A DNA stretch of 13,264 nt from Thermoplasmata archaeon (GCA_021833045.1 JAKBGP010000036.1:1-13264), one strand, 5' to 3'. Counted from the stretch's first letter, positions 7,051 through 13,264 are shown. Numbers and translations: made by a program. The notes: a model not told the origin generated them from the sequence alone.

Positions 7051-7065
7051 AAGAGTTATAGATAT

Positions 7066-8925
7066 ATGACCATGTTTAAAGTTAATAATTCACATTACTT
7101 TATCGGTAAAGGAGTAAACATGAGAAATAAACTACAATCAATTTCACATCACTTTAGAAATTCTGCTTCTGATTTATTCAATGATGGATACAATATTCTC
7201 GCGATTCTCATTTCTTTATTTTTTGCAACAATTTTCTGTTACATTTCTATAATGCGGTATCTTTCTCTCACTGAAAATGTACTGGATCTTGGCGTAAATG
7301 CCAGTCTTCTATATAACGTTCTCAGAGGTGGACTCTTCGCCACTCCATCCAATCCCAATCCCATAGCTTTTTCCAAACTTATTTATATACCACTCGGAGT
7401 TATTTATTACTTCTATTCAAAAGAGTGGATACTTCTAATATATCAGAATATTTTCCTCTCTCTTTCCCCCATTGCGCTGTATTTCATCAGTAGGAATGCT
7501 GGTCTTACCAAAAAAATATCAATAGCAGTAGAAGTTCTGTATTTTTTATACTACCCGTTAAGTGGAGTGTACTGGTTTGATTTTCATATGATGGCCTTTT
7601 TTCCCACGCCATTTCTTTTTGGAATCCTGACATACAGAAAGAGCAACAGGATATGGATGCCGTTGCTTCTGGTTGCAGCCATATCTGATTATATGGCCCC
7701 TATTATTGTAGGTTGGTTCCTTCTTATAGAAATTGGCAAGAAGATAAGGAAGGATGATCATGATTTCAAAAATATGGCCCCAGAAATTTTCCTTATTATG
7801 ATTCTGAGCGTGATCTTCCTTCTTCCATCACTGTACACAATGCATACATATTATTCAAATTACCTCAGCATCCAAAACTATGGAGGTCTTTATCTTACTC
7901 CTATTTTGAAATATGATTTTATTATAAGGGTTATTCTCCCACTTCTTTTTATCCCTCTTGCGGGCATAGAGTACCTTTCCATGATAATCCCATTTGCTGC
8001 CTTAGTATTCTTTAACAACTATGCTCCATACCAGAGCCTTATGTTTTTCCAGTATCCTGCTCTGTACGCCCCTATCGTAATGTTTTCTCTTGTTATAGGT
8101 CTCTCACGGATTGAACACACTCTTAAAAACTGCAGAACAAAGTTCCTGAAAAGATACAGCATAAGAATTATTGCAGTTTATCTTTTAGTAATAAATATTG
8201 TGCTTTTCTCTTTGTACACCCCTATAGGAATCATGTACTCTGGAAATTATGCTAAAAATGCGCTAAATCCTCAATTGACCGGCGCAGATCAGTATTATGA
8301 TATTTCTGTAAAGATGATTCCAAAACCCTATGATTCTGCTATCATGACAATGATGTCTTCCATTCCTGCAGGTGCATCGATTCTTGTGGAAGGCAACCTT
8401 CCTGAATTGATGCAGAATCATGTTACATATCTTGGTATATGTAAAGGAAATCCTGCTCCACAGTACATACTAAATGATCCATACAATTATCAATTTTATG
8501 ACAAACTCACAGTTTTAACCGCAGGTTATAATTTTACATTTATGGAGGCTTCAAACTATTACATGCTCAATTACCATTATGGACTGTATTCTTCATATGA
8601 AGGTGCAACCCTTTATGAACTTAATTACAGTGGACATCCAACTGCATTTGTACCATTGATATGGGAGATCAAAATGCCAAATTTCAGCAATGCTGGAAAA
8701 ATAACATTTTTACCTCCCGGAAATTTCAATATCTCCATTTATGGGGTTTCCAGTGCAAACACTACACTTACGATGAATAATTTCACAATCTCACATTCAT
8801 GGATATCATCAGGTGTAGAGTATTTCAATTTCTCAACCAGTGTGTATTTAAGCAATTTATCACTATATTTGAAGAATGCAACAGGATCAAGTGGTACCAT
8901 ATTTATTACTCAGGAGAATGCTTAG
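7066..8925 (+). CDS. DUF2079 polytopic membrane protein (probable GT-C superfamily)
   Basis: A protein of 619 residues if started at the ATG at 7066. An ATG at 7120 (Met19) is preceded by a perfect GGAG five bases away (7111-7114) and is a serious alternative start. About ten membrane helices fill residues 42-400. Family landmarks are the first luminal loop with acidic residues (RYLSLTENVLDLGVNASLLYN), the segment WFDFHMMAF, and IPAGASILVEGNLPELMQNHVTYL in the soluble tail. All match the usual DUF2079 pattern (DLGI..Q, DFHPE, IP..ASV). The KEDA-like motif is altered to SDYM. DUF2079 proteins are related to GT-C glycosyltransferases, which use lipid-phosphate sugars outside the membrane; the acceptor is unknown. 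The C-terminal 210 residues are a beta-rich extracytoplasmic domain with about nine N-x-S/T sequons. It abuts the next gene with no gap (TAG then ATG), so the two form an operon. Confidence 0.85.
   Translation: MTMFKVNNSHYFIGKGVNMRNKLQSISHHFRNSASDLFNDGYNILAILISLFFATIFCYISIMRYLSLTENVLDLGVNASLLYNVLRGGLFATPSNPNPIAFSKLIYIPLGVIYYFYSKEWILLIYQNIFLSLSPIALYFISRNAGLTKKISIAVEVLYFLYYPLSGVYWFDFHMMAFFPTPFLFGILTYRKSNRIWMPLLLVAAISDYMAPIIVGWFLLIEIGKKIRKDDHDFKNMAPEIFLIMILSVIFLLPSLYTMHTYYSNYLSIQNYGGLYLTPILKYDFIIRVILPLLFIPLAGIEYLSMIIPFAALVFFNNYAPYQSLMFFQYPALYAPIVMFSLVIGLSRIEHTLKNCRTKFLKRYSIRIIAVYLLVINIVLFSLYTPIGIMYSGNYAKNALNPQLTGADQYYDISVKMIPKPYDSAIMTMMSSIPAGASILVEGNLPELMQNHVTYLGICKGNPAPQYILNDPYNYQFYDKLTVLTAGYNFTFMEASNYYMLNYHYGLYSSYEGATLYELNYSGHPTAFVPLIWEIKMPNFSNAGKITFLPPGNFNISIYGVSSANTTLTMNNFTISHSWISSGVEYFNFSTSVYLSNLSLYLKNATGSSGTIFITQENA
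7111..7114 (+). promoter_or_regulatory. Shine-Dalgarno GGAG for an internal start at 7120
   Basis: GGAG is followed by five bases and then an in-frame ATG (7120) of the DUF2079 gene. It bears on the start choice: a leadered start at Met19 competes with a near-leaderless start at 7066 or 7072. Confidence 0.5.
8913..8916 (+). promoter_or_regulatory. Shine-Dalgarno for the GT-C gene at 8926
   Basis: GGAG inside the last codons of the DUF2079 gene lies nine bases before the ATG at 8926, which follows the upstream stop codon directly. It supports translation of the second gene from the same mRNA. Confidence 0.6.
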
Positions 8926-10635
8926 ATGACAGAACAAAACATTATAGATCCAAAGAGTCTTCTTGAAAAATTAGGGTTTATGGCTTTAGGTACGGTTGTC
9001 CTTATGCTACCCAATGGACTCTATGCGTATTCCGGTTATACGTCTCCAATAGCCATTCTATTGGAAATTGTATCTTATTTTGTTGGTTTTATCCTTATTG
9101 TTTATGGACTTACCAATATTCGTTCCCAGAGTACAGACGCGAGACGCATGGTTCTCTTGATGACCGCTGCAATGGCTGTAATGACAGCACTGTATGTATT
9201 CTACGGTTTTGTAGCAAAGAATGGCATAACCGATGAAATGTATATTGACATATACTCTGCAAAAAGCCTTCTTAACGGGATAAATCCATACGGGCTTAGA
9301 ATTCCAATAAATTCTTTAATCTCAAATGGTGTTCCATTCTCTTTTCTTACGCCAACTATGAATGGTTCGTTTATAAATTTCCTTGGCTATCCTGCATTAT
9401 CATTTCTACTCCTTATTCCCTTTATCATTTTTAATATAAATCCAGTACTTTTGCCAGTAATTTTCTCATCATTACTTTCCATTATAGTCGCGGTCAGATA
9501 CATCAAAAGTTCTTTGCCCTATGCTGCACCTCTTGCAACCGCTATATCATTGATCAACCTGAACATTATCTTTTTTTCATTGAGTGGAATGAATGATATA
9601 ATATGGGCAGTATTTTTATCTTTATCCATAGTTTTCATTGGAAAAAAATTCACAGGAGGAATATTTTATGGATTATCTATCGCATTCAAACAGATCCCAT
9701 TCATACTCTTTCCATTTTTGATAGTGTATGTATATAGGACATATGGCGTCAAAAAAACCATATATTTCACCACAATGGCAATTCTTGTTTTCATGATTTT
9801 CAACCTTCCATTCATAATATGGAATCCTGGAACTTATGTTCATTCTGTATTATCCCCAGAGTCATCCTCCATAATAGGAATTGGGTTTGGTCCTTCGCAA
9901 CTTGCTTTTGCAGGTTACGCCCCTTTTGTTAATAATTATGTTTTTGGAGTAGCAGCTGTTGTTTCAATTTTGGTAACTTTAGCTCTTTATTACATTAATT
10001 TTGAGAAATATAAATATGTACTGACAGTCATTCCTCTGGTATTTTTCTTTTTCAATTACAGGCTTTTGGAGAATTACGTTCTATTTTGGCCTATAATTTC
10101 ATTGTTGATGATTCCACAGATGTTTGAAGATTATACTATGAAAAAAGAAATGGAAGTTGACATACAGAAATCTAAGAGAACAATTGACTGGACAATAAAA
10201 AAGCCATTTATTACTGCTTTTTTAGTAGCAATACTGATATTATCGCCCGCAACAGCATTAGTCTTCAGCTATGAAACTTACCATAACAACCTGAGTATTG
10301 TGTCTGTTAATGAAATTTCAACTTCAGGTGGCAACATCTCAAGTCTATCAGTAAGCATCGATATCCACAACAATAATTTCTACTATCCGATGAATTTCAG
10401 GATACTCACAGGTGGCCCCCTATTCTACCCGAATGGATACCTCTGGAACATAAGCTCGGTAAAGAAAATTTCAGCAAATGTTGAAGAATTTTTCATTTTT
10501 ACGAATTACACTTCTCAGCAAATTTCTAGCGGCAATACATACATACTTGAAGTATATTCAACGAATATGTCTGTATGGGAAGAGATTCATTACAGCGGTT
10601 CCAGACTAACCTTTTCAGCAGTTTCATGGTATTGA
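8926..10635 (+). CDS. polytopic GT-C glycosyltransferase (GT87/GT39-like) with extracytoplasmic C-terminal domain
   Basis: A 569-residue protein with about ten to twelve membrane helices, beginning near residue 15. After the third or so helix the first large outer loop carries NGITDEMYIDIYSAKSLLNGINPYG (99-123). This is the GT-C pattern with a catalytic-type acidic residue (Asp103) and the 'll.G.nPY' signature of GT87/DUF2029-type lipid-phosphate-sugar transferases. AFKQIPF (253-259) matches the conserved lysine-proline helix start of that group. The final helix (about 425-447) exports a beta-rich tail of about 120 residues with five N-x-S/T sequons. It is the second gene of the plus-strand operon, paired with the DUF2079 gene and divergent from four cytoplasmic glycan genes. 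The two GT-C proteins may act in sequence on a surface glycan. The family is inferred from motif and topology, and the sugar is unknown. Confidence 0.78.
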   Translation: MTEQNIIDPKSLLEKLGFMALGTVVLMLPNGLYAYSGYTSPIAILLEIVSYFVGFILIVYGLTNIRSQSTDARRMVLLMTAAMAVMTALYVFYGFVAKNGITDEMYIDIYSAKSLLNGINPYGLRIPINSLISNGVPFSFLTPTMNGSFINFLGYPALSFLLLIPFIIFNINPVLLPVIFSSLLSIIVAVRYIKSSLPYAAPLATAISLINLNIIFFSLSGMNDIIWAVFLSLSIVFIGKKFTGGIFYGLSIAFKQIPFILFPFLIVYVYRTYGVKKTIYFTTMAILVFMIFNLPFIIWNPGTYVHSVLSPESSSIIGIGFGPSQLAFAGYAPFVNNYVFGVAAVVSILVTLALYYINFEKYKYVLTVIPLVFFFFNYRLLENYVLFWPIISLLMIPQMFEDYTMKKEMEVDIQKSKRTIDWTIKKPFITAFLVAILILSPATALVFSYETYHNNLSIVSVNEISTSGGNISSLSVSIDIHNNNFYYPMNFRILTGGPLFYPNGYLWNISSVKKISANVEEFFIFTNYTSQQISSGNTYILEVYSTNMSVWEEIHYSGSRLTFSAVSWY

Positions 10636-10765
10636 TAAAGGATTTATTTGAAATAAAGTTTTAATATTGTAATTTTAATTGTATAGACATCATAGCTTAA
10701 TTTCTATAATATTTCTTACTCAATAAAATTTTTTCTCACATTTTCATTAAAAGATTATATATGTT

Positions 10766-10805
10766 TCTATTAGTGAAGTATGGCTAATAGACATACAACA
10801 CTAAT
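10766..10805. repeat. array of ATTAG/CTAAT half-sites upstream of the RHH gene, candidate operator
   Basis: Two perfect nested inverted repeats share the left arm: TCTATTAG (10766-10773) with CTAATAGA (10784-10791), and ATTAGTG (10769-10775) with CACTAAT (10799-10805). The three half-sites fit a consensus near CTATTAGTG. They sit 15-55 bases upstream of the TATA box, outside the core promoter. Ribbon-helix-helix proteins bind such repeated short sites, and autoregulation is the usual arrangement. The rest of the 213-base intergenic gap is AT-rich, with one more TATA-like patch (10754-10762). Confidence 0.5.
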
Positions 10806-10818
10806 CTAAAAACAAAAT

Positions 10819-10828
10819 GTATATATAC
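10819..10828 (+). promoter_or_regulatory. TATA box of the RHH/tubulin-like operon
   Basis: TATATATA (10820-10827) is centred 25-26 bases before the ATG at 10849, typical of a leaderless archaeal gene. Confidence 0.7.
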
Positions 10829-10848
10829 TCCTTAATTAATACTAGTTT

Positions 10849-11247
10849 ATGATACCAGAAACCAAAGACATTAAGATCACTTTGAGGATATCAGAAGATG
10901 ATCTGGATCAAATTGATTCCTTTCTGGAAGAAAATCCAAAATTTGGTAACAGGTCAGAGTTTTTAAGAAACTGCGCTCTGGAATCAATTTCAAGGACCCT
11001 TAACGTCAGAGGAGGGGGACAGGGAGATCTTAAACTCACTGAAAGGGAGAATATAATCATAGAAAAAATGATCAAGATGGGATATTATTATAACAGGGAA
11101 GATGCAGTGAGATCAATTGTGGATTACTGTTTTGACACCGGGATAATAAAGGCAATTTTTGAAGACAAAATAAACAGGTTCAATCAGATTGAGAGTTCCA
11201 TCATGAGGGGTTACAATGTTCGAGAAGACAAATATGGGGGGTTGTGA
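10849..11247 (+). CDS. tandem ribbon-helix-helix (CopG/Arc-type) DNA-binding protein
   Basis: The protein has 132 residues. The first module is a clear RHH: strand IKITLRIS (8-15), helix A EDDLDQIDSFLEE (16-28), turn and helix B FGNRSEFLRNCALESI (32-47). After a glycine linker (RGGGQGD) a second, more diverged module repeats the plan: strand DLKLTE (60-65), helix ENIIIEKMIKMGYYY (67-81) and helix NREDAVRSIVDYCFDTGII (82-100). A basic helical tail follows. RHH proteins normally dimerise, pairing strands in the DNA major groove; two modules in one chain could form an intramolecular pseudo-dimer or bind longer operators. A short archaeal RHH regulator, CdrS, controls FtsZ and division genes in haloarchaea, which is relevant because the next gene looks FtsZ-like. 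The stop overlaps the next start by four bases (GTGA), so the two products are made together. It probably autoregulates through the half-site array upstream. Confidence 0.87.
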   Translation: MIPETKDIKITLRISEDDLDQIDSFLEENPKFGNRSEFLRNCALESISRTLNVRGGGQGDLKLTERENIIIEKMIKMGYYYNREDAVRSIVDYCFDTGIIKAIFEDKINRFNQIESSIMRGYNVREDKYGGL

Positions 11248-12002
11248 AAGTGGAAGTTAGAGAAATGGCGCATAAAAATGCAAGAGCTTTAGTATACAAC
11301 ATTGATCAGAGTGCAAAATACAGCATTTACAATGGTATAAGCATACTGGTGATTGGAAATAGCATGAGCAATATTTTTGAAAAACTTTCTGAGAGAACGG
11401 AAAATGCCGATCTTCCTACCAGGACAGGAATCTATTTTGTGAAGGAAGTAAATACGGGCACAAAATTGGGAATGGGGCCCACTAGAGGCTACATGAATAT
11501 CTCGAAAAACGAATTCATGAGAGAAATAGAGATGATAAAACTCCTCGATGCCAATGGAATAGAAACTGATGAAGGGATAGAGAGAGTTAGCAATCCCGAT
11601 GTCAAGATAATGTCACTGACGGATCTAGTTTCAGATTCTGATTTCAGAAAAGGTGCAGAACTTGTTGCTGGCATGGTTGACCGTACATGTGCAACAATAA
11701 TAGTAAGTGACTTTGATGATGAGTTTGCAAGGAAAATACATGCATCACTTGTTACAAAAATTCCTGTGACAAGGGAGGCAACTGCATCCTTCGTCATTAG
11801 AAACAGGGACCCATCACAAGCAAACGTGGAGGCAGTCACGCTAATAAACAGCATTAAATCCAGGATGGATAATTTCATCGTTGTGGAGAAAAAAAGACTG
11901 ATGACAAAAATTCCAGCCTTGGAAACAACCAGGGGAGATCTTGAAGAGAAGATCATAAAATATGTGATGGATTTTGTGGATAAAGTACCCACAATAATCT
12001 AG
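11244..12002 (+). CDS. conserved-looking hypothetical protein; candidate degenerate FtsZ/tubulin-fold GTPase domain
   Basis: The protein has 252 residues from a GTG at 11244 behind a G-rich ribosome site; Met8 (11265) is an alternative start. It has no signal peptide or membrane helix. I do not recognise a named family. By eye, its segments follow the order and spacing of an archaeal FtsZ N-terminal domain. ISILVIGNSMSN (32-43) sits at the place of the first strand and glycine loop. CATIIVSDFDDEFA (149-162) sits at the strand before GGGTGTG, about 37 residues later comes ATASFVIRN (179-187), then MDNFIVVEKKRL (208-219) resembles the DTLIVIPNDRL strand. A final helix (231-249) ends the chain where FtsZ helix H7 ends. 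The G-box glycines are missing, and the C-terminal FtsZ domain is absent. If real, it would be a non-GTP-binding partner or regulator of polymers. It is coupled to the RHH gene. The gene is certain; the fold is a hypothesis. Confidence 0.6.
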   Translation: MKVEVREMAHKNARALVYNIDQSAKYSIYNGISILVIGNSMSNIFEKLSERTENADLPTRTGIYFVKEVNTGTKLGMGPTRGYMNISKNEFMREIEMIKLLDANGIETDEGIERVSNPDVKIMSLTDLVSDSDFRKGAELVAGMVDRTCATIIVSDFDDEFARKIHASLVTKIPVTREATASFVIRNRDPSQANVEAVTLINSIKSRMDNFIVVEKKRLMTKIPALETTRGDLEEKIIKYVMDFVDKVPTII

Positions 12003-12006
12003 TTTA

Positions 12007-12020
12007 TCACTTTTGAGTGA
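12007..12020 (+). repeat. small hairpin after the tubulin-like gene
   Basis: TCACT-TTTG-AGTGA lies just after the stop codon. It could mark the transcript end, but no T-run follows, so I do not call a terminator. Further on, ACATAT (12041-12046) with ATATGT (12053-12058) is a second short inverted repeat. No gene is visible in the 224-base gap. Confidence 0.25.
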
Positions 12021-12176
12021 GAATGCCCCCATATGACTCTACATATTGCCATATATGTTCCTTCTGTTTTTGACATTTACCATTAGGATGAATATATTAT
12101 TTATTTCTATTCCATAGATAACCTGTATTTCATTGTTCTCACGCTGTAAGGTAGAATACCTTTGAGAATTCTTGAG

Positions 12177-12197
12177 TTATCTGTATTTTGCAGATAA
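12177..12197. repeat. palindrome TTATCTG-N7-CAGATAA, candidate operator of the EamA gene
   Basis: Perfect 7-base arms (12177-12183 and 12191-12197) abut and overlap the upstream edge of the TATA box of the gene at 12227. A third copy of the half-site, AGATAAC, lies at 12116-12122 and pairs perfectly with GTTATCT at 12176-12182. The position would let a bound repressor block TBP/TFB access. Confidence 0.45.
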
Positions 12198-12205
12198 AAA
12201 TAAAT
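12195..12205 (+). promoter_or_regulatory. TATA box of the EamA transporter gene
   Basis: The AT-rich element AAAAATAAATA is centred 26-27 bases before the ATG at 12227, consistent with leaderless transcription. Confidence 0.55.
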
Positions 12206-12226
12206 AGAGAGAAATTCTAGACGATT

Positions 12227-13132
12227 ATGAAACTTCGGGAGGTGCCAGAAATCTGGTTGTTTTATGCCTTAATTGGAGCTTCTTTGTGGGGAATCTCAGG
12301 GACTGTTTCTTCCATCATTTTCATAAAATTTCATTTCCCAGTGATTTCACTCCTAATGTTTAGAATGCTTATTTCGGGGCTCTTCCTTTTCTTGCTGTAC
12401 AGACCCAGACTTCCCAGAAAAAATTTTTTTCTCTTCCTCGCATATTCCATTGCAGGTCTTACTGGGGTGCAATTTACCTATCTTGAAACAATTGCACTTA
12501 CAAATGCATCAACAGCGACCATTCTGCAGTATCTATATCTTCCAATGGTTGTTCTTTATACTGTAATCAGTGGTTCTGCCAGAATTACAAGTCTCCTGAC
12601 TGTGGCGATCCTGGTCACAATGGTTGGACTTTTTGAACTAATAACTGGTTTTCCCGGGGCCCCATTTTCTATCATAATTAACCCTTTGGGTCTTATTTTT
12701 GGGCTTTTGTCAGCAGTCACGGCAGCATTGTACACAGTACTCTCAAAACCACTGATAAACAAGAATGGAACTATTCCCACCGTTGCATGGGCTTTATTAA
12801 TTGGAGGTTTTATAACCTTGCCTGTAGGGTTGATCCCATCCCTTGAATATTTTTCAACCAGCGGACTTACGGTAATCGTTTATTTATCTATTCTTATCTT
12901 ATTCGTTGCCATTTTTGGTACGATGCTTGCCTTCCTGCTGTATATCAAGAGTATGGAAAGAATATCTACAACTGAAGCATCGGTTGCAGCAACAATGGAA
13001 CCAATATGGGCAGCTATTACTACGTATGTTTTCCTTGGAATTTTCCTTAATATATATCAGTATTTCGGAGGTATCCTGATTGTGCTGTCCCTGACAATTC
13101 TGAGGATCGGCACGCGAAAAAGAGTAGAATGA
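12227..13132 (+). CDS. EamA-family (drug/metabolite superfamily) transporter
   Basis: A 301-residue protein with ten predicted membrane helices in two homologous five-helix halves, the full length and layout of EamA/DMT exporters. The first half has YALIGASLWGISGTVSSIIF, then FRMLISGLFLFLL and the loop TYLETIALTNASTATILQYLYLP (about 84-106), a hallmark of the family's helix 3-4 region. The second half repeats it with GLLSAVTAALYTVLSKPLI and IKSMERISTTEASVAATMEPIWAAI (about 244-268). Relatives export amino acids, nucleosides, sugars or other metabolites by proton coupling; the substrate cannot be assigned. The short basic C-terminus (RIGTRKRVE) is cytoplasmic. The gene has its own TATA box and a palindromic operator candidate, so it appears to be a regulated single gene. 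A TnpB-type insertion element begins about 55 bases after its stop. Confidence 0.92.
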   Translation: MKLREVPEIWLFYALIGASLWGISGTVSSIIFIKFHFPVISLLMFRMLISGLFLFLLYRPRLPRKNFFLFLAYSIAGLTGVQFTYLETIALTNASTATILQYLYLPMVVLYTVISGSARITSLLTVAILVTMVGLFELITGFPGAPFSIIINPLGLIFGLLSAVTAALYTVLSKPLINKNGTIPTVAWALLIGGFITLPVGLIPSLEYFSTSGLTVIVYLSILILFVAIFGTMLAFLLYIKSMERISTTEASVAATMEPIWAAITTYVFLGIFLNIYQYFGGILIVLSLTILRIGTRKRVE

Positions 13133-13171
13133 TATTTTATCTTTTATTAGTATTTTAGCCTGTTAATCTAC

Positions 13172-13184
13172 CATGTTAAACATG
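13172..13184. repeat. short palindrome CATGTTAAACATG between the EamA gene and the IS end
   Basis: Perfect 6-base arms flank a single central base. It lies just outside the hairpin end of the insertion element, in the flank that would form the omega-RNA guide. A T-rich stretch (13135-13156) precedes it and may terminate EamA transcription. Confidence 0.3.
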
Positions 13185-13186
13185 CT

Positions 13187-13264
13187 CACTGACATACTCC
13201 CACAGCTAAAGCATGTGGGGTTCTCACTTTTACTCCGTTTTCGCCTTCATTCCTCACGGTTGGG
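13187..13264 (-). mobile_element. right end of an IS200/IS605-IS1341 (TnpB) element, partial
   Basis: The plus strand reads TGACATACTCCCACAGC, TAAA, GCATGTGGGGTTCTC. The stem CCCACA (13199-13204) pairs with TGTGGG (13214-13219), and an inner GC/GC pair leaves a TAAA loop and one bulged A. The TGACATACTCC lead-in, hairpin with TAAA loop and GGTTCT tail form the widely seen terminal signature of TnpB-only IS605-group elements, normally located downstream of tnpB. On that basis the element lies to the right with tnpB on the minus strand. A minus-strand frame reading Asn-Arg-Glu-Glu then TGA (13261-13247) could be the last tnpB codons, but too little is present to confirm this. The region also would be the 3' part of the omega-RNA. 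The exact left boundary is uncertain by a few bases. Confidence 0.6.

Noticed and set aside
11489..11992. 167-codon frame antisense to the tubulin-like gene
   Set aside because: It is serine-rich and low in charge, as typical of a reverse-complement shadow, and has no promoter or ribosome site. The forward frame has overlap, promoter and sensible composition.
10849..12002. Toxin-antitoxin pair (RHH antitoxin plus toxin)
   Set aside because: The downstream protein has 252 residues with no PIN, RelE, MazF or HEPN motifs, and the RHH protein is a tandem-domain form longer than usual antitoxins. The pair is better described as regulator plus tubulin-like protein.
13199..13219. Simple terminator hairpin of the EamA gene
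   Set aside because: The stem loop with TGACATACTCC before it and GGTTCTC after it matches the known end signature of TnpB elements, and no T-run follows directly.
1..13264. CRISPR array, rRNA or riboswitch
   Set aside because: No regularly spaced repeats of 20-40 bases, no rRNA core motifs and no recognisable riboswitch fold were seen. Intergenic gaps are short and AT-rich.

Overview
The window looks like a chromosomal segment of a wall-less, acid-loving euryarchaeon of the Thermoplasmatales type (Thermoplasma, Ferroplasma or Cuniculiplasma relatives). The evidence is AT-rich DNA, archaeal TATA boxes centred about 24-28 bases before start codons (mostly leaderless genes), GGAG or GTGA Shine-Dalgarno motifs at internal operon genes, many AGA/AGG arginine codons, an archaeal-type tRNA-Cys without encoded CCA, and family content (DUF2079 and other GT-C membrane proteins, tandem ribbon-helix-helix protein). 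The genus cannot be fixed by eye.

Layout. Positions 71-1099 (minus) encode a cytoplasmic HEXXH putative zinc peptidase of visibly higher GC than its surroundings, next to a minus-strand tRNA-Cys (1170-1241). Two small orphan membrane proteins follow on the plus strand (1367-2290), convergent with a two-domain rhodanese (2300-2896, minus). A four-gene minus-strand operon (7019 down to 2980) encodes a GT4 glycosyltransferase, a sugar-nucleotide epimerase/dehydratase, a second GT4 and a GT2 glycosyltransferase. Divergent from it across a 46-base promoter region is a two-gene plus-strand operon (7066-10635) of large polytopic proteins: a DUF2079 protein and a GT87/GT39-like GT-C protein, both with sequon-rich extracytoplasmic tails. 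Together these six genes look like a surface glycan module: cytoplasmic enzymes make or extend a lipid-linked sugar, and GT-C enzymes add sugars on the outer face.

The most intriguing unit is 10849-12002: a tandem ribbon-helix-helix DNA-binding protein translationally coupled to a 252-residue protein whose strand and helix order resembles the FtsZ/tubulin GTPase domain plus helix H7, but without the GTP-binding G-box and without the FtsZ C-terminal domain. A leaderless promoter preceded by an array of CTATTAGTG-type half-sites drives it. I propose it as a candidate regulatory or cytoskeletal (division or partition-like) module; this rests on alignment by eye.

The right end holds an EamA/DMT transporter (12227-13132) with a palindromic operator candidate just before its TATA box. 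After it comes the terminal hairpin of an IS200/IS605-IS1341 (TnpB) element that runs out of the window, probably with tnpB on the minus strand and its omega-RNA 3' end at about 13187-13264. No gene-free stretch exceeds 300 bases and no CRISPR array was seen.
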